DNA from: a virus
Virus record (IMG/VR): IMGVR_UViG_3300013101_002049
Coordinates: 1 to 64,000 of that record
Direction: 5' to 3' (one strand)
Length of the DNA stretch: 64,000 nt
Shown piece after piece: positions 7,263-17,900 of the stretch (position 1 is its first letter; every line of letters begins with the position of its first letter). Position numbers and translations under genes: made by a program. The notes beneath the pieces were generated by a model that did not search any database, was not told where the DNA came from, and was given only the letters and a program-made list of their open reading frames with translations.

Positions 7263-8591
7263 ATGGCTAGAAGTTTAATAAGGCAGTTAGAACAAATTAG
7301 GCGTTCTGCTACTTATAATGATCAGGTAGCTAACGTTACTTCTGGTACTGTAGCAGAGCCTACTGTATCTGGTTCGTTAGAGGACGACCTTAATGCTCTT
7401 CGTTCAATTATGCGTTTGACTAAGGGGTCTGCTAAATGGTATACTGATTTGGGTAATTATTTTGACCCAACTAATACTACTAGCGGAAGTGCAGAGCAGA
7501 AGGCGTTGAATCTAACTAATTTAAAGAATAACACCCTTGATGCTAAAACTGTTATTCTGGCTGTACAGGAAGACAATAGTGGAAATGGTTATACTGTTTC
7601 TGGTACTTCGACTGGTATACTACTTACAAGTGGCAATTCGACAGTTTATAATAAAGCGTATGCAACTGCGACTGATCGTACCGGTGGCTCAAGCGGTGCA
7701 CTTCCGATTTTTTCTTCTGTAAGTGGTGATTATTGGGATGAAGGTGGTGCAGATCGTGTTTGCCGTGTAGATGTGTTAAATTCATCTAATGATTCACAGA
7801 TGCAGGATACAAATGGTAATACTATTTACGCTAAGTTACATGATGGTGCCGATAATAGTGGAACTGGTGATGGTACCGATGTGTATGTGAGATTTTATGC
7901 TAATGATGCTGTATGTGACCTTTCAACTGTTACTGGTACTGTAACTTCTGTATATTTTATCGTTCCTGAACGTAGACGTATGACAGATGTTGAAGAGTAC
8001 GAATGGCAGAGAACCGATTTTGTTAGTTCTTGGGAAGGTGATGTTGAGCTTCTTGAAGATATTATGAATTTATGGAGTTATACAGGTGCAAGTGATGGTA
8101 TAGACAGTACCGCTGGTTCTTGGACTAATGCTACTGGAAATTACCCACTATCTGGTAATCCATCAGATTTACAGGCAGCTAGTGACGCATTGAATGATGC
8201 CGCTGGCGATAGAACTTATACTGAACAAAATTATGTTACAGATGCAGAAAGTTTTGCTGATTCTCTGGATGCATTGGATCAACAGGTAAAAGATAATGCT
8301 GACGCTATTGCAGCTGGTGCTGCTGATAAATATGTTGAAGAGGTTTCTGGTGATATTACGGCCGGTGTTGAGCACTCACTGCCTAATGGTTTGACTTATA
8401 CTCCTGATGCAACCGTTGGTCAAGAAGGAAGTAATATGGATGTTTATGTTGGAGGTCAGTTACTTGCTGCTGATACTGGTGCGGCTGGTGTTAATGCCGA
8501 TAGAGACTATGGTGAAACAAGTACATCTGGTATTACATTCCGCTTTAATGTACAGGACGGTAGGAATATTACCTATATGATTAGACAGTAA
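7263..8591 (+). CDS. Appendage/virion protein A of a tandem paralogous pair
   Basis: 442 residues. Layout: helical N-terminus (LIRQLEQIRRSATYNDQVAN), a segment EDDLNALRSIMRLTKGSAKW, a Ser/Thr/Gly-rich beta middle with YWDEGGADRVC, helical repeats near residue 300-365 (ALDQQVKDNADAIAAGAADK), and a C-terminal fibre beta module (MDVYVGGQLLAADTG to ITYMIRQ). The next gene has the same layout with many identical stretches, so the pair arose by tandem duplication. The helical trimer-like stalk followed by a beta tip suggests a fibre or whisker. No enzyme motif seen. Confidence 0.6.
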   Translation: MARSLIRQLEQIRRSATYNDQVANVTSGTVAEPTVSGSLEDDLNALRSIMRLTKGSAKWYTDLGNYFDPTNTTSGSAEQKALNLTNLKNNTLDAKTVILAVQEDNSGNGYTVSGTSTGILLTSGNSTVYNKAYATATDRTGGSSGALPIFSSVSGDYWDEGGADRVCRVDVLNSSNDSQMQDTNGNTIYAKLHDGADNSGTGDGTDVYVRFYANDAVCDLSTVTGTVTSVYFIVPERRRMTDVEEYEWQRTDFVSSWEGDVELLEDIMNLWSYTGASDGIDSTAGSWTNATGNYPLSGNPSDLQAASDALNDAAGDRTYTEQNYVTDAESFADSLDALDQQVKDNADAIAAGAADKYVEEVSGDITAGVEHSLPNGLTYTPDATVGQEGSNMDVYVGGQLLAADTGAAGVNADRDYGETSTSGITFRFNVQDGRNITYMIRQ

Positions 8592-8618
8592 AAAATCCAA
8601 TAAAGGAGAGTATAACAA

Positions 8619-10028
8619 ATGTCTAGAAGTCTATTAACTCAGTTAGAACAAATTAGGCGTTCAGCTACATATGATGATCAGGTAGCTGGTGCAGTTTCCG
8701 GTACTATAGCTGAGCCGACAGTCTCAGGTTCTCTTGAAGACGATCTGAACGTTTTTAGAAGTATTATGAGACTAGTTAAGGGAAGTACTAACTGGTATGA
8801 TAACATAGGTAATTATTTCGATCCAACCAATACTACTAGTGGAAGCGGTGAGACTAAATCACTGGATTTGACTAATTTAAAAAATCACAGTATGGATGCG
8901 AAAACTGTTATCGTGCCGGTAGTTTCTGACAATAGCGGCTCAGGCTATTCAGTCAGTGGTACACAAGACGGTTTCTTAATGAATATCACTACTAGTTATG
9001 CTACGGCTACTGATAGACGTGGTCTTCCTATTTATCAAAGTACTAGCGGAGATTATTGGGATGAAGGTGGTGCTTTAGATGTTTGTGCTGTGGATATTCT
9101 TAGCGTGGCTAACAACGCATCTATAACAACTAGTGGTGGGGATGTTATTTATGGATTGTTCTATGACGCCGCTGATGAAGGCGGAACTGGAACTGGTACT
9201 GATGTTTATGTTAAATTTTATGCAAATGGTTCTCCTATAGGTTTTCCAAGTGGGTATACAACTACAACTACAACTATTAGTGGTGGTTACACGCCTCCAA
9301 GTGGCGATGATGTTGATTTCGATTTTGGTGGCGGATATGTCACACCAAGTGGTAATCTTGTTAATTTTGATTTTAATGAGTATTCTACTACTGGTGGTAT
9401 TAAGGTAGTTTATCCTCATAGAAAGATAATGACTAATGTTCAGGAATATGAGTGGTTCAGAACAGATTTTATTACTAAGGTAGAAGGGGATCCAATTTTT
9501 GTTGAAGATATTAGTAATCTTTGGGGTTATACTGGAGCAGTTGATGGAGTGGAATCTACTGCTGGTAGTTGGAATGCAACTAATGGTAACTACCCGTTTG
9601 CTTCTGATCCATCAGATTTACAGATAGCTATTGATGTAATGAATACAGCTTTAGGTGACACCACGTTTACTGAAGGTAATTATATGTCGGATGGGGACAC
9701 TATAGCTTCAGGTATTAATGCATTAGATGAGCAGGTTAAAGATAATGCCGACGCTATTTCTGCAAATTTAGGTGTTAAATATACCGAAGACGTTAGTGTA
9801 ACTATCCCTAGAAATACTTTACATGGTTTGCCTGCTGGTGTTACTTATACACCTGATTCAACTGCTGGCCAGGAAGGTAAAAATATGGATGTTTACGTCA
9901 ATGGTCAATTGTTAATGGTTGATGCAAGTGGTGAATTAAGAGATTATGAAGAAACGACAACTTCTGGTGTTACATTTAGGTTTAATGTGGTAGCAGATTC
10001 AAATATAGTTTATATGGTAAGGCAATGA
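8619..10028 (+). CDS. Appendage/virion protein B of a tandem paralogous pair
   Basis: 469 residues, paralogue of the preceding gene: the N-terminus LLTQLEQIRRSATYDDQV, the stalk LDEQVKDNADAIS and the C-terminus MDVYVNGQLLMVDASG all correspond. It differs by a short insertion around residues 212-255 holding two copies of P-[PS]-G-[DN]-x-V-[DN]-FDF (GDDVDFDFGGGYVTPSGN), a low-complexity repeat seen in phage surface proteins. It ends just before a GC-rich hairpin that closes this small cluster. Probably a variant fibre subunit that can replace or pair with protein A. Confidence 0.6.
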   Translation: MSRSLLTQLEQIRRSATYDDQVAGAVSGTIAEPTVSGSLEDDLNVFRSIMRLVKGSTNWYDNIGNYFDPTNTTSGSGETKSLDLTNLKNHSMDAKTVIVPVVSDNSGSGYSVSGTQDGFLMNITTSYATATDRRGLPIYQSTSGDYWDEGGALDVCAVDILSVANNASITTSGGDVIYGLFYDAADEGGTGTGTDVYVKFYANGSPIGFPSGYTTTTTTISGGYTPPSGDDVDFDFGGGYVTPSGNLVNFDFNEYSTTGGIKVVYPHRKIMTNVQEYEWFRTDFITKVEGDPIFVEDISNLWGYTGAVDGVESTAGSWNATNGNYPFASDPSDLQIAIDVMNTALGDTTFTEGNYMSDGDTIASGINALDEQVKDNADAISANLGVKYTEDVSVTIPRNTLHGLPAGVTYTPDSTAGQEGKNMDVYVNGQLLMVDASGELRDYEETTTSGVTFRFNVVADSNIVYMVRQ

Positions 10029-10035
10029 TTAAATA

Positions 10036-10061
10036 TATAGGCGCGCTTCGGCGCGCCTATA
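10036..10061 (+). terminator. GC-rich hairpin with UUCG loop
   Basis: Positions 10036-10046 pair perfectly with 10051-10061 (11 pairs, core GGCGCGC/GCGCGCC) around the loop TTCG, an unusually stable tetraloop closed by C-G. It lies 8 bases after a stop codon in an otherwise AT-rich spacer. A short AT-rich tract follows but no clean U-run, so it may be an intrinsic terminator or an mRNA end stabiliser. Confidence 0.7.
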
Positions 10062-10093
10062 AATATTTATAGATTTAGGAGGAAAAGGTAAAA

Positions 10094-10420
10094 ATGAATA
10101 TGAATCAATTTAGAAATGTTATAGATAATGCGCGTGATAACGAAGTAATTACTAAAGAAGAAGCGGGATTTATAGTTCTGTTGGCTAAGCGATTTAGACA
10201 AGATATTGAACGGAAATCAAAGGCAATGATAGCTTTACAAGGCGAAATCGCTCAGTTAAAGGCTAATGAAAAAGTAATTATTGATATTGTGCAGAATTTA
10301 GTTGCAGCTCAACAAAGAGCTGATGACCGGTATAGGATTATGAATGATATTAAGGAAAATAAGAGTAGGAAAGGCGTGGCTGTCGTGGAGTCTGAAGAAA
10401 GTAAAGACGACAACACATAA
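10094..10420 (+). CDS. Small coiled-coil protein
   Basis: 108 residues after TAGGAGG, nearly all helical. Residues about 35-85 are a likely coiled coil (KAMIALQGEIAQLKANEK to AAQQRADDRYRIM), followed by a charged tail (VESEESKDDNT). It starts a new block after the UUCG hairpin and precedes the fibre genes. It could be a fibre chaperone or an oligomerisation partner, but no family is recognised. Confidence 0.45.
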   Translation: MNMNQFRNVIDNARDNEVITKEEAGFIVLLAKRFRQDIERKSKAMIALQGEIAQLKANEKVIIDIVQNLVAAQQRADDRYRIMNDIKENKSRKGVAVVESEESKDDNT

Positions 10421-10460
10421 TATATATATATTTTAATATCAATTAATAGAGGAACCAAAG

Positions 10461-11114
10461 ATGGCTAGAAGTCGTTTATCAGAGACACAAGTCTTCGATT
10501 CTGATTTTATGTCGGAGACCGAATATGCAGCTCAATTCACAACGATGTCTGGCCATTTGTATGATCAGATGGTATTGATTTCTGGTAGTTTGTCATATGA
10601 AATTAATGCTATTACTGATACTCTCACCAGTGGTTGTGTCCCATATTTCATTTCAGATACATTTAGTGATTCCCCAATAACAATTTCAAATATAGATATT
10701 GTGAATATTGATGGTAGTATAGAAATACTAGCTGACCCTGGAGAAAATAATAAGGGTAGAGGCGCAATAACTACTATGATTGTAGACGCTAATACATATG
10801 GTGTAGGTTCTGCTTTACATTTAGATACTGATGGCCATTGGATAGAAGCAAATGCTGAAACATCTATGCCTTGTGGGGCGCTTGCTTTAGAAGCTGGTGT
10901 TGGTAGTAAAAGAGTACTTATGCAAGGATTTATTCGTAATGATAATTGGAATTGGACTACTGTTGGTGGTCTTATTTATGTATCTTGTGTTACTGGAGAA
11001 CTTACACAAACAGCACCTAATGGATCGGGAGATTTTGTACAAATAGTGGGGCTTGCTACTCACGCCAATCGAATGTATTTTAATCCTCAATACACAATGG
11101 TAGAGATAGTTTAG
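10461..11114 (+). CDS. Tail fibre/appendage protein with shared C-terminal beta domain
   Basis: 217 residues. The N-terminal ~60 residues are helical (FMSETEYAAQFTTMSGHLYD). From about residue 95 a beta domain begins that also ends the next protein: ALALEAGVGSKRVLMQGFIR, then GGLIYVSCVTGELTQTAPNG and a VGLATHANRMYF ending. This 'G-x-K-R-V-L-x-x-G ... G-x-[IL]-Y-V-S-x-x-x-G-x-L-T ... P' layout is a recurring phage appendage module. It appears to be a minimal fibre made of an attachment helix plus a tip domain. Confidence 0.5.
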   Translation: MARSRLSETQVFDSDFMSETEYAAQFTTMSGHLYDQMVLISGSLSYEINAITDTLTSGCVPYFISDTFSDSPITISNIDIVNIDGSIEILADPGENNKGRGAITTMIVDANTYGVGSALHLDTDGHWIEANAETSMPCGALALEAGVGSKRVLMQGFIRNDNWNWTTVGGLIYVSCVTGELTQTAPNGSGDFVQIVGLATHANRMYFNPQYTMVEIV

Positions 11115-11133
11115 TTGGAGATTATAACAATCT

Positions 11134-12957
11134 ATGTGGATACTTGCGTTTTTTACAAATAACGGTGAACCAGCTTTAGGTCTTAGCCCTCTCGTTAAAG
11201 TTTTAGATGTTGAAACTGGATTGACAGTTGTTAATGACGAGAATATGACAGAGACCGGGGATGGTTTCTATAGATACAGTTTCGAAACGTATGAGCCATC
11301 ACGTGATTATGCTGTTATATGTGATAGTGTCACGCTTTCTGGATCTGAAAGGTACACCTATGCTTCAAGTGGGGAGTATGCTGAGGTACTTGATTCAATT
11401 GAATCCACTGTGGGTTTGGTAGATATACGGACTATTCTACTTAGAAAAATACAGACAAACAGATTAGAACTTTCGGACGGTGATACAGATAACTGGATAT
11501 TATATGATGACGATAAGTCTACGCCATTTTTAACATTTAGTGTTCAAGATAAATCTGGAAGTTTAATTATTCAGCAACCCCATACCCCTTCTCGCCGAGG
11601 TATGGCAGATGGGGATATTTGTGGGTCTGGCATTTCACCGAGTGTTGAGATTTATATGCGTAAGTCTGTATATGATCCTGATGATGATGGTATAGTAAGT
11701 GTAGCAGAAGGGGTTAGTGATGGTATTTATTCATCTACAGCATCTGGAATAAAATTTTCAGTTGATAATGCACATCATCCGTGTTATTTGGGAACTAAGT
11801 GTATTGATGAAAGCGGTATGGCTGATCAGTTTGTAGTTAAGTATGACGCTGCGGCTGATCGTTTAATTTATGGAGTTACAAATATTTCGGGTACTTTATC
11901 AGGTACTATACCACATCATTGGTTATTGCAATTAGATGCCGATGATCATCCACAATATATATTAGCTGATGGTACACGACCATTTTCATCTACTGTATCT
12001 GGTGTTTATCCTATTGAGGATGCACATTTAACAACAAAGCAGTATGTGGATGAACAGGTATCAACTGTAAGTGGTAATTTATCCAATAATTACTATACTA
12101 AGCAAGAGGTTCTTGATTTAATAGGTCAAAATCAGGCTGGAATAGTACCGTTAGGTTATAAAGATAATCAAACTACTGTTGTATTTAACACTGCTTTTAC
12201 TAGTGGTGAATATGCACTATTAGTTAGTCTTGATAATCAGCATGATTCAAAATCATCTGAATATGCACTGACTATAACTGATAAGACCGCAACTGGATTT
12301 ACAGTTAATTATTCTGGTAAAATTGATTCAGATAATTATGTATTAAATTGGTATGCTACATTATCTGGTGTAGCAGGCGGGGTTACTCGTACTCTATCAA
12401 ATGGTTTATTGAGGAGTATACCAGTATTACCAGAGGCTAGAAGTTTGCCAGCGGTACCTACTGGTAATTATGTTATAAATGAAATACCTGATACTTCTGG
12501 TGTATTAGAAAATGATTTAGAATTAGGAAATAATAGTATAATACTAAATACAACTCCAAGTGGATATATTACAAACGGATATATTGTTGGATGGAGCGGT
12601 GAAGTGTCTACTGTGAAGATCCAAGAGAATTTTAATGGTTTTGGCATTCCTATGCATGTTCAGCCTAACGGTAAGTTTGGAATGTGTATGGCTGCTAGTG
12701 GCATCAATCATATGCCATGCATAGCATTATCTTTGGACGAGGGAACTGGTAATAAAAGAGTACTATGGAGAGGGATAGCTAGAAAGGGATCTTGGCACTG
12801 GAAGCCGGGGAATACAATATATGTATCTACCGTTGAGGGCGCATTAACAAATAAAAAGCCGAATGATGGGTCATGGGCACAGCCAGTCGGTATAGCTATT
12901 GCTTCTGATACAATACGGTTTGATCCAGGTTTTAATGTTGGCGGAGTAAATAAATAA
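11134..12957 (+). CDS. Multi-module tail fibre protein
   Basis: 607 residues with at least four modules. 1: residues 1-135, starting MWILAFFTNNGEPALGLSP with GDGFYRYSF, shared with the protein at 21753-22241. 2: residues about 260-310, one fibre repeat (LLQLDADDHPQYILADGTRP, then HLTTKQYVDEQV). 3: residues about 335-415, a beta domain with TATGFTVNYSGKIDSDNYV resembling H-type lectins and shared with the end of the next protein. 4: residues about 480-607, the tip domain of the preceding gene (GTGNKRVLWRGIARKGSW, GNTIYVSTVEGALT). It is a mosaic fibre; the lectin-like module may bind a receptor. Confidence 0.65.
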   Translation: MWILAFFTNNGEPALGLSPLVKVLDVETGLTVVNDENMTETGDGFYRYSFETYEPSRDYAVICDSVTLSGSERYTYASSGEYAEVLDSIESTVGLVDIRTILLRKIQTNRLELSDGDTDNWILYDDDKSTPFLTFSVQDKSGSLIIQQPHTPSRRGMADGDICGSGISPSVEIYMRKSVYDPDDDGIVSVAEGVSDGIYSSTASGIKFSVDNAHHPCYLGTKCIDESGMADQFVVKYDAAADRLIYGVTNISGTLSGTIPHHWLLQLDADDHPQYILADGTRPFSSTVSGVYPIEDAHLTTKQYVDEQVSTVSGNLSNNYYTKQEVLDLIGQNQAGIVPLGYKDNQTTVVFNTAFTSGEYALLVSLDNQHDSKSSEYALTITDKTATGFTVNYSGKIDSDNYVLNWYATLSGVAGGVTRTLSNGLLRSIPVLPEARSLPAVPTGNYVINEIPDTSGVLENDLELGNNSIILNTTPSGYITNGYIVGWSGEVSTVKIQENFNGFGIPMHVQPNGKFGMCMAASGINHMPCIALSLDEGTGNKRVLWRGIARKGSWHWKPGNTIYVSTVEGALTNKKPNDGSWAQPVGIAIASDTIRFDPGFNVGGVNK

Positions 12958-12975
12958 AGGAGGAACATATAAACT

Positions 12976-14547
12976 ATGGCTAAGTTTAGAGGTAATGAAT
13001 TATATTTAGCAGATGGGCAGCGCGTTCGTTTTGGTGACCACCAAGATGCTAATATGTGGTGGGATTCAGACGCTCAGCATCCTACTACTAGTGGTGATTT
13101 ACGAGTAAATACTACTATTAGTGGCGTTGATCCTATCTATGATTATCATATAACAACTAAGAATTACGTAGACAGCGAAGTGGCCACATTAAGTGGTACT
13201 ATCCCTTATGATCATGGTGAGTTGATTGGTTTATCTGATGACGACCATATACAATATGTGCCCACGAATGGAAGTCGAGGTTTTACTGGTACCGTGTCTG
13301 GTATTGATCCTACTCAAGATTATCATTTGACCACTAAGAATTACGTAGATGGTGAAATAGATACATTAAGTGGAACTATACCATATAGTCATAGTTATTT
13401 AACGGGGCTAGATGTAGATGATCATACTCAATATTCTTTGGTAAATGGAACAAGAGCATTTACTGGAACTGTTGGTGGTATTTATCCGACAGCTACAAAC
13501 CATTTGACTACTAAGGAATATGTAGATCAATTAGTTCAAGGATTAGATTGGCAAGATTCGGTATTAGATTTTTCATTAGCTGTTTCTGGTGTTGCTGTAG
13601 AGGGTAATAGATATATTGCTCTTGATACTAGTGGCAATTGGACAGAAGATTATATTATGGAGTACACTGGTACCGCATGGAGCGGTACAGCGCCTAATGA
13701 AGGCTTTGCTACATGGGTTGAAGATGAAGATGCTTTATATGTGTATAATGGGTCAGATTGGGTAAAATTTGGTAGTACTATTACACATAATAATTTGAAT
13801 GGATTACAAGGTGGTACTTCTGATGAATATTATCATTTAACTTCAACTATGTACACTGATTTAACTAGTGCTGGTGGAGTTGGTAATGCTAGCTCGGAGC
13901 ATATCCATGATGATAGGTACTATACTGAGTCAGAGGTTGACACTATTAGTGGAGCGCTTTCAAGTGAAATTGATGCTGATATAGCCGCTCATGCTGCTAT
14001 TTCAAGTGCTCACCATGTTAGATATACTGATGAAGAGGCCCAAGATGCTGTTGGTAATATCATGAGTGGCGCATCGTTTGTAACTGTTACATATAATGAT
14101 ATTGCTAATACTATTACTATTAGTGGTTCGGCTTCAGCTATAGATCATGGTTATTTATCAGGATTAGAGGATGATGATCATACACAGTATATATTGGTTG
14201 ATGGGACTAGGGGTTTTACTGCTACTGTATCTGGTGTTTATCCTACTGAAGATTATCATTTAGCTACTAAGTCATATGTTGATGCAGCCATTATTTCTGG
14301 CACTATTGACAGGCATGGTAGATCAGGCCCTATTACTTATAAAGCTTCACAATGGACTGTTAATTTTGCAGATTTAGGACATACTGATTATACAGTGAAT
14401 GTTACTATGGAAAATACAGCTGATTCACCGCCTTCTATTTATTCCTATATTATTAGTGCTAGAACATCTAGTAGTTTTACAGTTGATTTTTCTGGTAAGA
14501 TGGATTCATCTAATTATTATTTAGATTGGAATATTATAGAAGACTAA
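12976..14547 (+). CDS. Tail fibre protein with DDDHxQY repeats
   Basis: 523 residues after AAGGAGGA. The N-terminus (MAKFRGNELYLADGQRVRFG) matches that of the next gene. The body holds repeats of about 55 residues with HGxLxGLxDDDHxQY, then an FTxTVSG strand, then HLTTKxYVD; clear copies begin near residues 76, 133 and 394. A further segment, HDDRYYTESEVDTISG, lies between. The last ~75 residues form the lectin-like domain seen inside the 607-residue protein (SSSFTVDFSGKMDSSNYYLD). The repeats form the fibre shaft in many phage proteins of this type. Likely a receptor-binding or decorating fibre. Confidence 0.65.
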   Translation: MAKFRGNELYLADGQRVRFGDHQDANMWWDSDAQHPTTSGDLRVNTTISGVDPIYDYHITTKNYVDSEVATLSGTIPYDHGELIGLSDDDHIQYVPTNGSRGFTGTVSGIDPTQDYHLTTKNYVDGEIDTLSGTIPYSHSYLTGLDVDDHTQYSLVNGTRAFTGTVGGIYPTATNHLTTKEYVDQLVQGLDWQDSVLDFSLAVSGVAVEGNRYIALDTSGNWTEDYIMEYTGTAWSGTAPNEGFATWVEDEDALYVYNGSDWVKFGSTITHNNLNGLQGGTSDEYYHLTSTMYTDLTSAGGVGNASSEHIHDDRYYTESEVDTISGALSSEIDADIAAHAAISSAHHVRYTDEEAQDAVGNIMSGASFVTVTYNDIANTITISGSASAIDHGYLSGLEDDDHTQYILVDGTRGFTATVSGVYPTEDYHLATKSYVDAAIISGTIDRHGRSGPITYKASQWTVNFADLGHTDYTVNVTMENTADSPPSIYSYIISARTSSSFTVDFSGKMDSSNYYLDWNIIED

Positions 14548-14563
14548 ATTTAAGGTGTAAAAT

Positions 14564-14908
14564 ATGGCAAGAATAAAAGGTAGAGATATATATTTAGAGA
14601 ATGACGACCAGATTTATTTTGGCGATAATCAAGAAGCTGCTATGTGGTATGGAGCAGATGGTGAACTCCATCTGAACCATACCATTAGTGGTGTTGAACC
14701 AACGTCAGCTTACCATTTAACTACTAAACATTATGTTGATGATGTAATACTTTTAACAACAGGATTTCCATTATATTATATAAAATCTACAGTAAGTTTA
14801 CAGGTGCCTGATTGGGGGCAGTATGTGATACATGAAACTGGATATTTAGAAGTAGCAGGCACTATTGAATTTGGAGAAGGTGGAATGTTAATAATACAAG
14901 GAGTATAA
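14564..14908 (+). CDS. Short fibre paralogue, one repeat only
   Basis: 114 residues. The N-terminal 40 residues (MARIKGRDIYLENDDQIYFG) match the N-terminus of the 523-residue fibre, followed by half a shaft repeat (ISGVEPTSAYHLTTKHYVDD) and then a short beta tip (LEVAGTIEFGEGGMLIIQG). It looks like the same attachment domain joined directly to a small tip, perhaps an alternative or collar-type fibre. It could also be the remnant of a deletion, but start, stop and ribosome binding site are intact. Confidence 0.55.
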   Translation: MARIKGRDIYLENDDQIYFGDNQEAAMWYGADGELHLNHTISGVEPTSAYHLTTKHYVDDVILLTTGFPLYYIKSTVSLQVPDWGQYVIHETGYLEVAGTIEFGEGGMLIIQGV

Positions 14909-14910
14909 TT

Positions 14911-17900
14911 ATGGCAAACGCAGGTAAAATAATACTACCATATGGTGATATGAATGAAACACCAAGTACTGGTAAAGTGGCATTTTATGCCAAGAATAAA
15001 ACTGAATTATATTATAGAGATGATGATGGTGTAGACCATTTAATAACAGCGTCTGGGACTGGTGGTGTTACTGACCACGGTGATCTGACAGGATTATCTG
15101 ATGATGATCATCTACAATATCATACTGATGCTCGTGGTGATGCTAGGTATTATACAGAGATCGAAATTGATACCACTTTGTCTGGTTATTCTCAAATTGG
15201 ACATACCCATATTGAGTCTAATATTACTAATTTGGATAAATATACACAGGTAGAAGTTAATACTATATCTGGTGTGTTACAGACGCAGATAGATAATATA
15301 ACTGTTAGTGGTGCCACAACATTTATAGATCTTGCTGACACCCCTAATGTATATGCTGATGGTAGAAATTATTTATTAAGGGCTACTACATCAGGTATAG
15401 AATATCATTTTTTAGGTCATAATAATCATTTAGTTTGTGTATCAGCTGATAGAGGAACATCTGATGGTGATGGTAGCACCATATTTCCTGTTAGTAGTAT
15501 AGATGAAGCTATAACTCATATAGAAAGCATTGCTGTGTCTGGTACTAATTATGTTATAAATTTATTACCAGGGGTATATGAAGTAGATAGTTTAAATATA
15601 AACAATTATAATGTTGTGTCTATAGTAGGTGAATGTAGTGAAGCTACTATTATTAAACCTGTAAGTAATACTCCAAATACATTTATTACTATTCCATATA
15701 CTACATCTTTAAAATCTATTACTATTGATGCTACTGATTACCCCTCATTAGCAACGGCTTCTGGATCCATAGGTATAGATGTGCGAGATGATAGTTATAA
15801 TGAGGTTGTTTTTAGTGATGTATATATAAGAGGTTTTGGAACAAATTTAAATACTGATGCAAAATCTAATATTTATTTATTTAATTGTGATTTTAGATAT
15901 TCTAATGTTGGTATAAAAGCTGCTGCTGGAGCTATGATTGATGCTGACATTCTTTTTGTAGATGAATGTTATGATAAACATATTCATGCGCTTGGCGGAG
16001 CAGAGGTTTATTTAGCAAACACAGAAATTTGCTCTATGGATACGTTAAGTGGTACTGGATTATATGTAGAAGGTGCTGATACCAATGTTGAAATTTTCAG
16101 CGGAACTAATATTTGGAGTTGTGATAAAGATATAGTTGTAAAAGACACAGCAACTGTTAGAGTTGATAATTGTATTTTGGAAGAGTCGGAATCTAGGCCA
16201 ACTATTGAACAAAAAGATACTTCTACATTAATTATAATAAATTCAAGAGCGCCTTTAGATAATGAAAGTTTTGTTGTAGAAGATTCTACTAGTGTATATG
16301 TGAATGCTTATGATCTTGATGAACAAATAACTTCAATAGGAAATAGATCTGGTCAAGATCAATCACTTATAAATATAATTAATGGTAGTACAGAAAGACC
16401 TAATCTTGGTTATATACATGATAGTTGTGGTACTTATAGGTCATTAGGTTGGTCAATACCTACAGATGGCGAAGATGCCGCATTTTATACACAAGCAAAT
16501 AATGGTAATGCTAGACTTTGTTGCCATTCTATTGGGGAAAGTGCGTGGGATAAAAAGGCTGAAGTTGTTTTAATGTCTGATCAATCTACAGTAAAAAGAG
16601 GTTGGTTTATAAGAAAAGAATCTGGTGCTACACCACGGCTACTTTTAGAATACATAGATGGAACAAGAGCTTTGTATGCTAATTATGATGGTTCTATAAC
16701 ATTATGCTCCGGAGTTTCTGTTGATAAAATTTTAGACGAAGATGATTTTGCATCTAATGATGCGTCAGCTTTGTCTACACAACAGGCTATTAAATCTTTT
16801 ATAGATACGGTATCTGGATCTATAGATAACAATATTTTATATGCTGATGGTAGTAAAGAGTTGATCGCTGATTGGGATGTTGGTGATTATTCTATAACTG
16901 CTGATGGATTTAGAAAAGATAATATGGAGATAGAGTTATCTCCTTATTCAAATTCTACTGGTATATTATCTGGTGGAGATTTATCTATAAATAGTTCTAA
17001 TCCATATATGATAGATGTTACATCAGGCACCGCACTATATGTCGATGTAACTGATTCATCATTTCCTATTGTGGAAAAATTATCTTGGCCGTCTCAAAGT
17101 ATTAGTGGCTCATTAGATGGTAGTTTTTATAAGTGGTTAGGTGTTTATAGATCTTCGTCTAAAACCGGTGATTTAGTCATAGGTACAAATTTTTCGCATT
17201 TAGAACGTAGAACTACGGCAGTTTTAGGTAAATATTGGTCAACTATTTCTGGATCTGATCAAATTACTAATGTCGCAAATTATACAACTACTGGTTATGG
17301 AAGTGCTAAAACACTTGAAGATTTTATTGATGCTTACGGTGTGTTGAATATAGAAGGCAATAGATATTCAGCTTCTTTAATAACACCTATGACTTTGGCA
17401 AGAACTGCTGGCCAAGCTTTTAGAAGAGGAGCTAATAGATCTGCTCAACCTACAAGCCCTAATATATATGAGTCATCAGCTGATGATTCAATTTCATCTT
17501 ATTATTATCAAATTTCTAATAGTTATGATTATACTGTTAAAAATGTGATAGATCCAAATTACTATGATTTAAATGGTGTATTACTTCCTGTTCCTACTGG
17601 AAAATGGACAGTTCAAAGACTTTATTATTTTCCAGTTTCTAATGTAACAGTTATTTATTGGGGGCAACATTATTATGATTCTGATACGCAAGCCTATGAT
17701 GGTGTTTCTAAAGATACATTTGACAGCTTACCTAATGCAATAGAAGGCGCAGTTTTACGAGGTTATTTGATAGTAAAACAAGGAGCTACTGATTTAACAA
17801 ATTCAAATCAAGCGGTTATTTATACTACTTATGGACGTGATGGTATTTTGCCTGGTTTTTCAGATCATGGTGCGTTAGGTGGGTTAGATGATGATGACCA

